DNA of 64,000 nt, taken from contig NZ_LWLE01000011.1 of NCBI RefSeq assembly GCF_001905125.1, positions 1-64,000 of the forward strand, written 5' to 3'. The position numbers and the translations under genes were made by a program. The stretch comes from Streptomyces sp. TSRI0281. Lineage in GTDB: Bacteria > Actinomycetota > Actinomycetes > Streptomycetales > Streptomycetaceae. Under the pieces are notes generated by a model. It was not told where the DNA came from. It ran no database searches and saw only the letters and a list, made by a program, of their open reading frames with translations. Of this stretch, positions 7,840-16,650 are shown in pieces (the first letter of the stretch is position 1; the number at the start of each line of letters is the position of its first letter).

Positions 7840-8763
7840 GTGAGCGGCAACTGGACCGAGCAGCACATCCCTGATCAGCACGGCCGGGTCGCGATCGTGA
7901 CCGGCGCCAACACCGGGTTGGGCTTCGAGACCGCCCGGATGCTCGCCGCACGCGGGGCAGCGGTGGTCCTGGCCGTCCGCGACGTCGAGAAGGGAAAGCA
8001 GGCAGCCGCCCGCATGGCCGGCGACGTCACCGTCCAGGCCCTCGACCTGACCTCCCTGGACTCGATCCGGTCCGCGGCGGCCGACCTGCGCACCGCCCGC
8101 CCGCGCATCGACCTTCTGATCAACAACGCGGGCGTGATGTACACCCCGAAGCAGACCACCGTCGACGGCTTCGAGCTGCAGTTCGGCACCAACCACCTCG
8201 GCCACTTCGCCCTGACTGGCCTGCTGCTGGACCGGCTCCTGCCCGTCCCCGGCTCCCGCGTCGTGACGGTCAGCAGCATCGGCCACCGCATCCGGGCCGC
8301 CATCCACTTCGACGACCTGCAGTGGGAGCGCTCGTACAGCCGCGCCGCCGCCTACGGCCAGGCCAAACTCGCCAACCTGATGTTCACGTACGAACTGCAG
8401 CGCCGGCTCGCACCGCACGGCACCACGGTCGCAGTCGCGGCCCATCCCGGCGTATCCCACACCGAACTCACCCGCAACACACCCGCCGCGCTTCGCGTGC
8501 CCATCACCTGGCTCGCGCCGCTGCTCACCCAGAAGGCCGAGATGGGCGCCCTGCCCACCCTGCGCGCCGCCACCGATCCGGCCGTCACCGGCGGCCAGTA
8601 CTACGGCCCCGGCGGCCGGAGGGAGCTCCGCGGCTACCCGAAGCCGGTCACCTCCAGCCCCGACTCCCACGACCAGGCCGCACAGCAACGCCTGTGGACC
8701 GTCTCCGAGGAGCTCACCGGGGTGACATTTTCAGCGGTGCCTCCGCAGCGGAGTGATTCCTGA
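7840..8763 (+). CDS. Short-chain dehydrogenase/reductase
   Basis: 307 residues. It has a Rossmann cofactor site (VAIVTGANTGLGFETARML), NNAGVMY, catalytic Ser in VSSIGH and YGQAK as the Tyr/Lys pair, in the arrangement of retinol-dehydrogenase or WWOX-like SDRs. The GTG at 7840 is chosen because AGGAG sits at 7829-7833; the frame opens earlier but that part overlaps the operators. It reduces or oxidises an unidentified alcohol or carbonyl using NAD(P)(H). It is controlled by the divergent TetR gene, a common xenobiotic- or metabolite-response arrangement. Confidence 0.9.
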   Translation: MSGNWTEQHIPDQHGRVAIVTGANTGLGFETARMLAARGAAVVLAVRDVEKGKQAAARMAGDVTVQALDLTSLDSIRSAAADLRTARPRIDLLINNAGVMYTPKQTTVDGFELQFGTNHLGHFALTGLLLDRLLPVPGSRVVTVSSIGHRIRAAIHFDDLQWERSYSRAAAYGQAKLANLMFTYELQRRLAPHGTTVAVAAHPGVSHTELTRNTPAALRVPITWLAPLLTQKAEMGALPTLRAATDPAVTGGQYYGPGGRRELRGYPKPVTSSPDSHDQAAQQRLWTVSEELTGVTFSAVPPQRSDS

Positions 8764-8906
8764 GGCCGCAACCGGATTCCCACGGTGTGCACCGCTTCCT
8801 GGTCGCCGACGTGGACGCGCGCCGGAGCGGCCCGTGGTCCTCGCCCTCGCTGCCGCTGACCGTGCTCACACAAGCTCAACGGCCGTCCGGATGTCCTCGT
8901 GGCCTG

Positions 8907-9290
8907 TCACAGGAGTCGCAGGACGCCGGGAGCACGATCGTCGAAGATCTCGACCAGCCAATCAAAGACAGTGGGTCCGCGTCCTTCTCTCGCCGCGGCC
9001 AGATCAGCGCTGACAGACGGACGGTTCGTGGGGTGACAGCGTGCCAACCGGATCTCCAACTGCCGGGCTGTCTCCGGATGGCCGAGATGCTCGCGAGACA
9101 CCTGGTGGTCGCGCCACTCCACCGCATAGTCGTCGTCCGGCGCTCCGAAGCCACCGCTGAGGCAGTCGGAGAAGGCATCGAGGTTTCGACCGAAGTAGCC
9201 CCCGGGACCATTGATCGCTTCGCCGATGACTCGCCAGAAGTCTTCCAGCGTTCTGATCCGCGTGCCGTCCAGCACATATGTCGGTGTCAC
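8907..9290 (-). CDS. Barstar-family protein
   Basis: 127 residues starting at GTG 9290. The N-terminal part matches the barstar pattern: YVLDGTRIRTLEDFWRVIGEAI, then NGPGGYFGRNLDAFSDCL, followed by the acidic DDDYAVEW. Barstar inhibits barnase-like RNases, and related proteins act as immunity proteins or stand-alone regulators. An extended C-terminal helix region (TVFDWLVEIFDDR) goes beyond classical 90-residue barstar. No RNase or polymorphic toxin gene is adjacent, so the partner is unknown. Between 8764 and 8906 nothing is confidently coding. Confidence 0.8.
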   Translation of the reverse strand: MTPTYVLDGTRIRTLEDFWRVIGEAINGPGGYFGRNLDAFSDCLSGGFGAPDDDYAVEWRDHQVSREHLGHPETARQLEIRLARCHPTNRPSVSADLAAAREGRGPTVFDWLVEIFDDRAPGVLRLL

Positions 9291-9684
9291 GGCTCGGAGA
9301 ATACGTGCGGTTCCGCACCGTGTCGCTCCGATTCCAACTGCCTGCCGGCAGGACCGTCGCAGGCCGGCGCGCCGCTGGAATCATCGCCGACGTGCCGAAT
9401 GGGCAGCTTGCCGACGGGGCGAGCTTCCCGTCCGGCCGATGGTCCAGTCGGGCCCGGGTGAGGGTGGCGGCGCCCGGTATCGGGCGGCGCCGGGGACGGC
9501 CACCCCCGGGCCGTGCTTGCTCGCGGTGATCCGCGCGGCCGACTCTCCCCGGATCCGCTCCACATCACCCCGGCTTCACACGCCGGAGATGCCCACCACC
9601 AGGGAAAGAAAGAACACCGAAGGCAACGAAGCATGACGAGGGCCTTCCGTTTGGATCATGCCGGGCCCGCTGGGCCTGCGGCAC
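9291..9684. other. Intergenic, no gene seen
   Basis: 394 bases between the barstar start and the end of the RTX gene. Candidate frames lack RBS and protein character. Confidence 0.35.
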
Positions 9685-10458
9685 CTACGGGAGAACGATG
9701 TTGCGGCCCGGTCCGCCGTCGACGGTGTCCTTCCCCGGGCCGCCGCCGACCAGATCGTCGCCGCCCTCGCCGTGCAGTGTGTCGTCGCCGAGGCCGCCGA
9801 GGACGATGTCGTTGCCCTCCCCGCCCATGACGTGGTCGTCGTCCGGGCCGCCGTAGACGAGGTCCGCACCCCCGTACGCCTCGATCATGTCGTCGCCCCG
9901 GCCGCCCCACAGCCGCTGGTCGCTGTCGTCGCCCATCAAGTGGTCCATGCCGTCGCCGCCGTCCAGGATCACGCGCCCCATGACCATGTCGTCCCCCGCG
10001 TCGCCCCGCACCGTGTGCGCGGTGTGGGCGTGCAGTTCGTCGTCGCCGGGGCCGCCGTGGACGGTGGCGACCCCGGGGTCGCTGGTGGCGATCCTGTCGT
10101 CGCCGTCTCCGAGGAAGACGTCGATCCTGTCCGGCCGGACGTTGCCGGTGGGCAGTTCACAGACGACGTAGGTGTCGTCCCCGGGTTCGAGGTACGCGCA
10201 GTGGTCGCCGGGTTCGAGCGGGACCGCGTCGCGGAAGCCGATCCGCCGGACCCCGGCGCCCAGATCCATGGGGATCACGTGAAGGTCGTTGGCCTGTCCC
10301 GCGGCGGCGGTGAAGACGATCGACTGCGCCGCCCAGTCGGCGCCGACGCGGGCCTTCCCCCCGGTGGCGGCGGAGGTCGCGGCTGCCGGGGCGGCGGCCA
10401 GGCCGGTGGCGAGCAGGGTCACGACGACCACGCGGACGGTGGCTTTGTGCCGGTTCAT
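9685..10458 (-). CDS. Secreted RTX-type calcium-binding protein
   Basis: 257 residues with a signal peptide (basic start, VVVVTLLATGLAAAPAAA) and then a ~100-residue N-terminal domain with two cysteines (DHCAYLE, YVVCEL). From about residue 115 come nonapeptide repeats of the GGxGxDxx type: FLGDGDDRI, VHGGPGDDEL, GGDGMDHLM, WGGRGDDMI, YGGPDDDHV, MGGEGNDIV, HGEGGDDLV. Such repeats fold into a calcium-filled beta-roll after export. A GAGG RBS precedes ATG 10458. It lacks the adhesin or protease domains of large RTX toxins, and no type I secretion genes are near; the signal peptide implies Sec or Tat export. Confidence 0.85.
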   Translation of the reverse strand: MNRHKATVRVVVVTLLATGLAAAPAAATSAATGGKARVGADWAAQSIVFTAAAGQANDLHVIPMDLGAGVRRIGFRDAVPLEPGDHCAYLEPGDDTYVVCELPTGNVRPDRIDVFLGDGDDRIATSDPGVATVHGGPGDDELHAHTAHTVRGDAGDDMVMGRVILDGGDGMDHLMGDDSDQRLWGGRGDDMIEAYGGADLVYGGPDDDHVMGGEGNDIVLGGLGDDTLHGEGGDDLVGGGPGKDTVDGGPGRNIVLP

Positions 10459-10809
10459 GGGGCCTCATCTCTTTGGGGCGACCGATGGGTCGATTCTGCT
10501 GGGCGGAGTGTCTGTCGCGGGATCCTGTGGGTGGTCGCGAGGGCGACGACGTCCTTGCATCCGCCCTCACGAGCGGGAACTCGTGGGGTGTTCGGGACGA
10601 GGACTCCGGCCGCGGGCGGCGCGCTCCGGTGCCCCGGACGTCCTCGTGGCGCCGCCCCCGGCCCGGTTCGTCGCCCGGCCCGGTTCGCCGGCCGGCGCCA
10701 CGAGACGGACCACGGGGAAGGGCTTGAGGGCGCCGAACCGGAGAAACACCGTGCTCGCCCAGACCTTGTGGAGCCCCGATTCGCACCGCTGGGCCCGGCC
10801 GACCGAGTC

Positions 10810-10856
10810 GATCGCGCCCGTCGTCTCCCTGCGGCCAGGAGAGGACGGGCGCGATC
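10810..10856 (-). terminator. Long hairpin downstream of the LPMO gene
   Basis: GATCGCGCCCGTC at 10810-10822 pairs perfectly with 10844-10856, and TCTCC/GGAGA extend the stem inward across one G-G mismatch. It lies 120-170 bases past the LPMO stop in a 520-base region (10459-10978) with no gene. There is no U-run, as is common for Streptomyces terminators. Confidence 0.55.
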
Positions 10857-10978
10857 GCCTGCGCACAGATACGAGCCACCCGGTGCCCGGAGCGGTCGGC
10901 GCACCGTTCGCACGAGGCGCCGTCCGGGCCCGCCAAGTCGCGGTTCGTCCTGGCGGGGCCGGATGGTGCGGCACCGTG

Positions 10979-11494
10979 TCAGCTCACATTCACGTCCACG
11001 CAGGCATAGAAGGCGTTGGCCGTGTCGGCGATGTTCCACACGGCCAGCACCTTCTGCTTGCCGGTCAGGCTGCCGAAGTTCACCTGGTGGGTGACGGTCT
11101 CGCCGGGCCGGGCGCCACCGTCGTTGACCTCCGCGATCTTCCGGCCACCCGCGTAGTACTGCCAGGTGCTGGTGGCGTGCCGTGCTGTCAGCCGCCAGTT
11201 GAAGCTGGTCGTCCGGCTGACCGGAGTGACCTTCCAGCCCTTGCCGTCGTTGTTGAGCTCGGCAAAGGCGGCGTTCCCTCCGCTGCAACTGGTCAGCCCC
11301 TTGGGGCCCTCGACACTCTGCGGCTCGTACTTGATGGAACCGCAGGAGACCACGCCGGAGGCGCACTGGGCCTGCCGGCTGGGAGGCGAGGATATGTAGC
11401 CGTGCGCGCTCGCGCTGCCGGCAGGCAGGCTCACGGCCAGGAGCGGGGCGATCCCCGCGCCGATGGCGACGGCCAGCATCTTCTTGCTCTTCAT
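10979..11494 (-). CDS. Lytic polysaccharide monooxygenase, AA10 (chitin-binding)
   Basis: 171-residue precursor. After a signal peptide ending in GSASA the mature protein begins HGYISSPPSR; its N-terminal His and the later His in TARHATSTWQYY form the copper histidine brace of AA10 LPMOs. The C-terminal NAFYACVDVNV contains the axial Phe region. It has one catalytic domain and no extra binding module. These secreted enzymes oxidatively cleave crystalline chitin. ATG 11494 is preceded by GGAGGAG. A DasR-type palindrome 117 bases upstream implies induction by N-acetylglucosamine metabolism. Confidence 0.93.
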   Translation of the reverse strand: MKSKKMLAVAIGAGIAPLLAVSLPAGSASAHGYISSPPSRQAQCASGVVSCGSIKYEPQSVEGPKGLTSCSGGNAAFAELNNDGKGWKVTPVSRTTSFNWRLTARHATSTWQYYAGGRKIAEVNDGGARPGETVTHQVNFGSLTGKQKVLAVWNIADTANAFYACVDVNVS

Positions 11495-11610
11495 GACAAC
11501 TCCTCCGTGGGGGTCCGCGCCTGCCCGCTCGAAGCAGGACAGACATGCGCATGTCAAGCAGCAACTCCATGGCGACGGGCCGCCATGAGTGGCGACGGAA
11601 GCGTACCCTT

Positions 11611-11626
11611 CTTGGTCTAGACCAAG
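11611..11626. promoter_or_regulatory. DasR operator (dre)-like palindrome
   Basis: CTTGGTCTAGACCAAG is a perfect 16-base palindrome sharing the TGGTCTAGACCA core of the dre elements bound by DasR, the GntR-type GlcNAc regulator of Streptomyces. It lies between the LPMO and the divergent TMEM175-like gene, nearer the LPMO. The rest of the 11495-11896 gap shows no gene. Confidence 0.8.
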
Positions 11627-11896
11627 CTAGTGTTCGGGCGCGACCACCGCGTCCGGCTGCCGGCGGGTCCTGCGGAGCGGGCTGTCCCGGCGGTGCACCG
11701 AGCCGGCGCCGGCCGCGCGGGAGAGGTCGTACTGCCCCCAGGCACAGGAAACCGGCAAGGGCACCGCTGACTTCCCACTTCACGGCGAAGCGACAGTCAA
11801 CAGCCACCAGCCCCTGACGGTGAGCCGGAGCCGAACTCGTGAACATGACCAAGGATGTTCCGCCACACGCGGTTCGGCTTGCCCACGGCGGGTGCG

Positions 11897-12577
11897 ATGA
11901 AGAAGCCTGCAGCAATGACTGTTCACGCTGTACCTGGTAGAGCTGACAAGTCGGACGAGAAGAGTCTGGACCGGTTGACCGCCCTGTCCGACGGAATCTT
12001 CGCCATCTCCATGACGCTGCTGGTCCTCGACATTCATGTCACCGCCGGACTGGACGCGGCGGATTTCCGCCGCATGGCGCACGATCTGCTGCCCAAGATC
12101 GGCGCCTACGCCTTGAGTTTCGGCATCCTCGCCGGTATCTGGCGCGACCACCGCCGGATCCTGCAGCTGACGCGCCGGACGGACGGGCTGTGCATGCGGC
12201 TCACGCTCGCCAGCCTCGGAGTAATCGCGCTGGTCCCCTTCCCCACCACCATGTTGTCCGAGTACGCCTCGCAACCTCTGGCGGTCGCTCTGTACGCAAC
12301 CACCATGGTCATCATCAACCTGCTGCAACTGGCCGCTCTGATCACCTCCGGGTGCCGTCCCCACCGCCGCGGTCCCGCCTCCGGCCACTACCGCTTCAAC
12401 GTCGTCACCGACCTGAGCACCACGGCCCTGGTCTTCGCGGCAACGGTGCCGATCGCCTACATCTCGACGACCGCGGCCATCTGGACCTGGCTGGCGCTGA
12501 TCCCCGCCAGAATGGCTCTCGCGCGGCACGGGCGATGGCAGTCCCGCCGGAACACCGCCGACAGCCCTCGCCCATGA
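11897..12577 (+). CDS. TMEM175-family (DUF1211) membrane protein
   Basis: 226 residues. It carries the family signature near the first helix (RLTALSDGIFAISMTLLVLDI, with SDG for the usual FSDG) and about six hydrophobic segments, including LSFGILAGIWRDHRRIL, LASLGVIALVPFPTTML and LSTTALVFAATVPIAYI. Bacterial members form tetrameric potassium-permeable channels in the inner membrane. The start at 11897 (MKKPAAM) is favoured; ATGs 14 codons upstream and 6 codons downstream are possible. It is divergent from the LPMO. Confidence 0.85.
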   Translation: MKKPAAMTVHAVPGRADKSDEKSLDRLTALSDGIFAISMTLLVLDIHVTAGLDAADFRRMAHDLLPKIGAYALSFGILAGIWRDHRRILQLTRRTDGLCMRLTLASLGVIALVPFPTTMLSEYASQPLAVALYATTMVIINLLQLAALITSGCRPHRRGPASGHYRFNVVTDLSTTALVFAATVPIAYISTTAAIWTWLALIPARMALARHGRWQSRRNTADSPRP

Positions 12578-12890
12578 CCCGGAGCCTCCGACGGCAACGG
12601 CGGTGAGCCGCACCACGCTGCACTCTTCCCGGAGCGCACCCAGAACGCTGGGGGCCGATGCCCGCACCGCGAGAATCAGGCCGCGGCCGACCGAGCTGTC
12701 CACCAAGCCGGGCTCGGAAGTTCCCCCCAACCCCCAACCCCCACCCCCGCCCCCACCGCCCCAGACGCAGCTCGTCTCCCCAGCCGCCCGCCCCTGAGCG
12801 AACGCGGCCTTCCGGGTTGCGCCCGAGCGCCGGACCCCGGACGGCTACCCTGGGCCACCGGACAGCACGTCGCACGTGAAGGGACATCAC
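12578..12890. other. Intergenic with C-rich tract
   Basis: 313 bases without a gene. At 12724-12770 the plus strand is nearly pure C with scattered A, a low-complexity tract prone to slippage. Confidence 0.4.
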
Positions 12891-13235
12891 ATGGGGCACG
12901 AGGACTGGACGGTGGACCGGCTGCATGTCGCGCTCCCCCACTCCGCATCACGCCAGCAGCTCCTCCAGGATGTCAACCTGACCCCGATCGACAGTCTTCC
13001 CGCTGTACTCGACGGATGGGCGGCCGCGGCCGAGGACCTTGAAAGAGCGCGGCCGATGATCGAGGCGGCCCGGGTGAGCATGAAGGTCCGTGGCGTTCTG
13101 CCCGAGGGGTTCGAGGCGCGGGACATGACCGCGGACATCCTGCGCGATGCCGGCGCCCGCCACGACCGGACCGCCCCCACCCGCCGCCGCGGCAACCGCA
13201 CCGGCCCGCAGGATCACGGCCAGGGCGCGGCGTGA
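12891..13235 (+). CDS. Hypothetical protein, candidate antitoxin
   Basis: 114 residues from ATG 12891, with GAAGGGA upstream. The N-terminal and central parts are helical and acidic (LPAVLDGWAAAAEDLERARPMIEAARV); the C-terminus is basic and disordered (RHDRTAPTRRRGNRTG). Its stop overlaps the GTG of the next gene (GTGA), so the two are translationally coupled. Gene size, order and coupling are those of an antitoxin preceding a RelE/ParE-like toxin. No known antitoxin domain was identified. Confidence 0.6.
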   Translation: MGHEDWTVDRLHVALPHSASRQQLLQDVNLTPIDSLPAVLDGWAAAAEDLERARPMIEAARVSMKVRGVLPEGFEARDMTADILRDAGARHDRTAPTRRRGNRTGPQDHGQGAA

Positions 13236-13483
13236 CCTACCGGCTCCACTTTCCCGCGGACGTCTTCGACACGTACAAGCAGCTCCCCGAGCTTGCCCGC
13301 CGGGACCTCGCACTCATCCTGGTCGACGCGCAGGAGGACCCGCTCGGGCGTTCCGAGCCGTACGGTCAGGACGACGGCATCATCCGTACCGTCGCCCAGG
13401 GCCATGTCACCGCAGTGGTCCTCCTCGGCCACGACACCCGCACGCTCACCGTGCTGGCCATCGCGTACGCCGGGCCCGCCTGA
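13232..13483 (+). CDS. RelE/ParE-like small protein, candidate toxin
   Basis: 83 residues starting at GTG 13232 inside the previous stop. The pattern YRLHFPADVFDTYKQLPELARRDLALIL, then a turn and strands (DDGIIRTVAQGHVTAVVLLGHDTRTLTVLAIA), follows the helix-hairpin plus beta-sheet layout of the RelE/ParE superfamily. Canonical RelE catalytic residues are not obvious, so it could be an inactive or gyrase-directed member. A tandem repeat follows at 13494. Confidence 0.6.
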   Translation: MTYRLHFPADVFDTYKQLPELARRDLALILVDAQEDPLGRSEPYGQDDGIIRTVAQGHVTAVVLLGHDTRTLTVLAIAYAGPA

Positions 13484-13493
13484 CCCTTCGCAA

Positions 13494-13547
13494 CCTGTGC
13501 CGCGTTCCGTACCTGTGACGCGTTCCGTTCCTGTGCCGCGTTCCGTT
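13494..13547. repeat. 18-bp tandem repeat, 3 copies
   Basis: Units at 13494-13511, 13512-13529 and 13530-13547 share CCTGTGnCGCGTTCCGT, differing only at the seventh and last bases. They start just past the putative toxin stop. Confidence 0.9.
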
Positions 13548-13633
13548 CCTCATTGCTCGTGCCGGGACGCCTCTTCGAGTGAGAAATCGGCGTGAGCAGC
13601 GTGCGAGACCCGTGCGGGCAGCACAGTGGCCGC

Positions 13634-14080
13634 ATGACCATCGAAGTCGACGCCGTCGTCGAAGAGCCGCCTTCCCGCCGCCTGCCTCTGCCCGAAGGCG
13701 TCCGGATCGCCCGGCAGTTGCTGGCCGGTGTCGGGGACTACCAGATGCGGCGGGCCATCATCCTTCTCGGCCACTGCCAGGACGGGTACTGGCTGTGCCG
13801 GTTCAGCCGCGACTCCGCCCTGGCCGGAATCCTTGAGCCGGCCGAACACCCGGCGTCGATGGACTGGGACCAGATCGTGGAACTGCTCCGCACACCGGAG
13901 GTCCTCAAGGACGACCACCTGGAGCCCGGCGCCCTGGACCCCCGTCTCGCCCTCCTTGAGATCGCCGCGTCCCTCGGCACAGGCCGCCCCGTCGACCTGC
14001 GCCGAGCCGCGTGTGTCCTGCCGGCCTCGGAATGGCGGGACCTCCTCGGGCGGATCGAGCCCGCCGCCGACTTCGCATAG
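13634..14080 (+). CDS. Hypothetical protein, 148 aa
   Basis: Soluble and acidic, with a compact N-terminal segment (ARQLLAGVGDYQMRRAIILLGHCQDGYWLCRF) and a helical C-terminal half (LEIAASLGTGRPVDLRRA, SEWRDLLGRIE). No family is recognised. ATG 13634 is used; a GTG 14 codons upstream is also in frame, and neither has a strong RBS. It follows the candidate toxin-antitoxin pair on the same strand but is 150 bases away with repeats between, so it is probably separate. Confidence 0.65.
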   Translation: MTIEVDAVVEEPPSRRLPLPEGVRIARQLLAGVGDYQMRRAIILLGHCQDGYWLCRFSRDSALAGILEPAEHPASMDWDQIVELLRTPEVLKDDHLEPGALDPRLALLEIAASLGTGRPVDLRRAACVLPASEWRDLLGRIEPAADFA

Positions 14081-14377
14081 CCGGCCCGGCCGGGTGCGGG
14101 CGGTTTCCCTCCATGCTCAGCGAATTGACCGCGACGCACAGTCACCGCAGCGGAGACGACGTCCCCTGCTGGGGCAGGCTTGGTGTGGCTGCTGCCCCGC
14201 CCCGTCGTCCGTTGCCGCTCGACTGCTGCCGCTGTGATGTCCGGGATGTCCGGGTCGACGTGCCGGTCGATCCGGCGGCTCGGTGGGCGGCGAGCGCCAG
14301 GTGGAAGCCTTCGGATGCCCTCTCGCGTGTCTTCACCGGCCCTTCGACCGTGGCTGCGGAGCCGCTCCGCTGCGGAC

Positions 14378-14444
14378 GTGGACCGGCACGGACCATGGAC
14401 CGGCGTGGACCGGCGTGGACCATGGACCGGCGTGGACCGGCGCG
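14378..14444. repeat. 27-bp tandem repeat, about 2.5 copies
   Basis: GTGGACCGGCrYGGACCATG-type units start at 14378, 14405 and 14432, the last partial. They lie in the gene-free stretch 14081-14603 upstream of the terpene-synthase-like gene, which otherwise shows nothing definite. Confidence 0.8.
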
Positions 14445-14603
14445 CTCGGCCGCGGGCTCGTGTTCCCGGCCGAGCGCCAGGCCGATGAGCGGATGAGCGG
14501 ATGAGCCGTCATTACACGTTCCCTCATCTCCTCCGACCACTGACCGCGATCGGAATTTCTCATCACGTGGCGGTCGGAGCCACGACACTTCTGGAAGGTG
14601 ACC

Positions 14604-16613
14604 ATGGGTGGCAAAGAAGAAGCGGCGCGGGTGCGGTCGGATCGGTTCCCTGACCCGCTTGTGGTCCGGCAGCGGCGCGGTCCGGTGCCGCACAGCCTCG
14701 CGCGGCTGGCCGACGGCCTCGCCGACCAGGCGTGCCGGCAGAGGCTGGCGCGCCTGACCATGGGGCCTCCCGGGCACCCCGTCCTGGACGGGGCACAGGT
14801 CGTGACCGCCACCGATTACCGGCCGTACGAGTCGTCGAGGATCCCCGGCTCGCCGGACGGCGACCGTCTCTGTGCGGAGTTCATGGACGCGCTGTTCAGC
14901 GACGAGGTCACCAGGAGCATTCAGGAGAGCGGTCCGATGGCGGTCCTGGCCGCCACGGAAGCCATCCGGCAGATCCTGGCCGGCCCCGGCAACCCCGTGG
15001 GGAACCGGCTGACCGCGCTCGCCGCTGCCATTCCCGCCAAGGGGGGTGAGGCCGGGCCGATCATCTCCGAGTACGTCGCGCGGCACGCCACGGACGCCAC
15101 CCAGGCCGCGTTGATGGTGGTTCGTGACTATTGGGGCAGCATCAACACGTTCTGGCTGCCGCGGGGAACCGGTGAGTTCCTGGACCTGTTCGGCGCCGTG
15201 TTCATCCTCGCCAGCGCCATCGACTACGCCGGCGCCTCCGACGACTCCGGGGTGGGCGGCCGGGACTTGCACGTCAAGGCCGCCGCGGAGGGGGCTGTGG
15301 CCGTGGCGGGCCGCGCCGCCGACCTCGCGCTCCAGGAGACCGTCCTGACGTGTGGGGTGATGCTCGCCAAGGACGCCCTGCGAGGTGATTCCGTCCCGCT
15401 CCCCGACCCGCACCGGTATCTGGCCGACGCGGGCGGTGCGCCGACCCCCCAGGAGTACATGTGGGCCCGGTGGTGGGACGCGGCCATGCTGCCCTATTTC
15501 CGTCTGGGTTTCGGCTCACCGCCCTACCGGACGCTCGACGACGACGGCGCCGGAACCTTCGACGCCTCTTTCCGCTGCCACCGGATCCGCCGGGCGATCG
15601 ACAACTCCTACCGCTACAACGAGATCATCGGCATCCTCACCGACTACGCCCACGGGGAAACCTGCAACGAGGCGCTGCTGGCCGTCGCCGCAGGAGGGCT
15701 CCGGGCGCTCACCGGCTACGCCACCGCGTGCGCCCGCGTCGTCGATGACGTCCTGGCCTGCGACTGTGGAGAAGACGGGCACGAGGAGGTGGCCGAGACG
15801 GCCATGGGCGCGCTCGCCTGGTACGTCGTGACCCCCCGCTACGACGTACGCGCCCAGTTGCACGCGCTGTCCACCACCGGAGGCGACTGTCAGCGGGCGT
15901 TCTCCCTGAGCGCGGAAAAGCCCCAGCTCGGATCGATCGCGCGGACCAGGCTCGCTGACGGAGACATGCTCCACGGCCTCGGATGGGAACCGCTGTGGTA
16001 CGAAGACGACACACCCGAAACACGCTGGGTCGATCAACTCGCCGAACGGGCCGCACGACGCGTCGTCACCGCCGGCACCAGCGCCGCGACCACCAGGGCC
16101 TGTGCCACCGCAGCACACAAGGCCATCAGCGCCTGTGTCACGAGCACGCCCGACGAGCTGCCGCAACTGGCGCCCCTGTGGCGTGAACTGTTCCTGACCG
16201 CCACCACCGTCGCCACGGACACCACCACCGCCACCACCGCCACCACCGCTCACGACGTCGTCACCCGACTCGCCGACCTGACGGCCCGCATCTGGGAGCA
16301 CACCATCACCGGCCCCGGAATCGCCCCCACCCCGCCCGGCAACGCCGACACCGTCCTGTCGATCGACACCTACCACGCGGTCTGGGACAGCTACTCCCTG
16401 CCTCCCCGGCAGGGAATCCCCATCCGCCGCGCATTCATCGGCACGCTGACAAGCAGCATGGAACTCAGCGGAATCGGCCCGTGCGTCCGGCTCATCGAGG
16501 GAATCGTCTCCGCCCTGACACCGCAGGACCACGACCACGACCACGACCAGGGCCAGGGCCAGGACCAGGACCACGACCAGGACCACGCCCCCGTCCGACC
16601 CCGCCGACCGTGA
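14604..16613 (+). CDS. Divergent terpene-synthase-like protein, 669 aa
   Basis: Start ATG 14604, preceded by GGAAGG. No standard annotation was recognised, but residues ~195-420 reproduce class I terpene-cyclase landmarks in order. An Asp pair (D213-D214) follows a long hydrophobic helix. QEYMWARWWDAAMLP contains R289, about 50 residues before a variant NSE motif (N339-EIIGILT-D347), and a TPRY motif (R412-Y413) comes 73 residues later. Canonical enzymes space Asp-rich, NSE and RY motifs about 140 and 80 residues apart. The variant motifs (E for D, G for S) mean activity is unproven. The last ~240 residues have no recognised domain and end in a D/H/Q-rich tail encoded by GACCAC-type hexamers (about 16530-16590). 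A P450 follows 37 bases downstream. Confidence 0.7.
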   Translation: MGGKEEAARVRSDRFPDPLVVRQRRGPVPHSLARLADGLADQACRQRLARLTMGPPGHPVLDGAQVVTATDYRPYESSRIPGSPDGDRLCAEFMDALFSDEVTRSIQESGPMAVLAATEAIRQILAGPGNPVGNRLTALAAAIPAKGGEAGPIISEYVARHATDATQAALMVVRDYWGSINTFWLPRGTGEFLDLFGAVFILASAIDYAGASDDSGVGGRDLHVKAAAEGAVAVAGRAADLALQETVLTCGVMLAKDALRGDSVPLPDPHRYLADAGGAPTPQEYMWARWWDAAMLPYFRLGFGSPPYRTLDDDGAGTFDASFRCHRIRRAIDNSYRYNEIIGILTDYAHGETCNEALLAVAAGGLRALTGYATACARVVDDVLACDCGEDGHEEVAETAMGALAWYVVTPRYDVRAQLHALSTTGGDCQRAFSLSAEKPQLGSIARTRLADGDMLHGLGWEPLWYEDDTPETRWVDQLAERAARRVVTAGTSAATTRACATAAHKAISACVTSTPDELPQLAPLWRELFLTATTVATDTTTATTATTAHDVVTRLADLTARIWEHTITGPGIAPTPPGNADTVLSIDTYHAVWDSYSLPPRQGIPIRRAFIGTLTSSMELSGIGPCVRLIEGIVSALTPQDHDHDHDQGQGQDQDHDQDHAPVRPRRP

Positions 16614-16650
16614 CCGAGAAGGACGCCAACTGTCGTAAGGAGGAGGCGCG

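Noticed and set aside
8764..8906. Short plus-strand protein-like run (HRFLVADVDARRSG)
   Set aside because: Too short, no RBS and no family; possibly a relic but not supportable.
9658..11915. Long plus-strand and antisense frames over the RTX and LPMO genes
   Set aside because: They are shadows of high-GC coding; the minus-strand genes have signal peptides, RBSs and family motifs.
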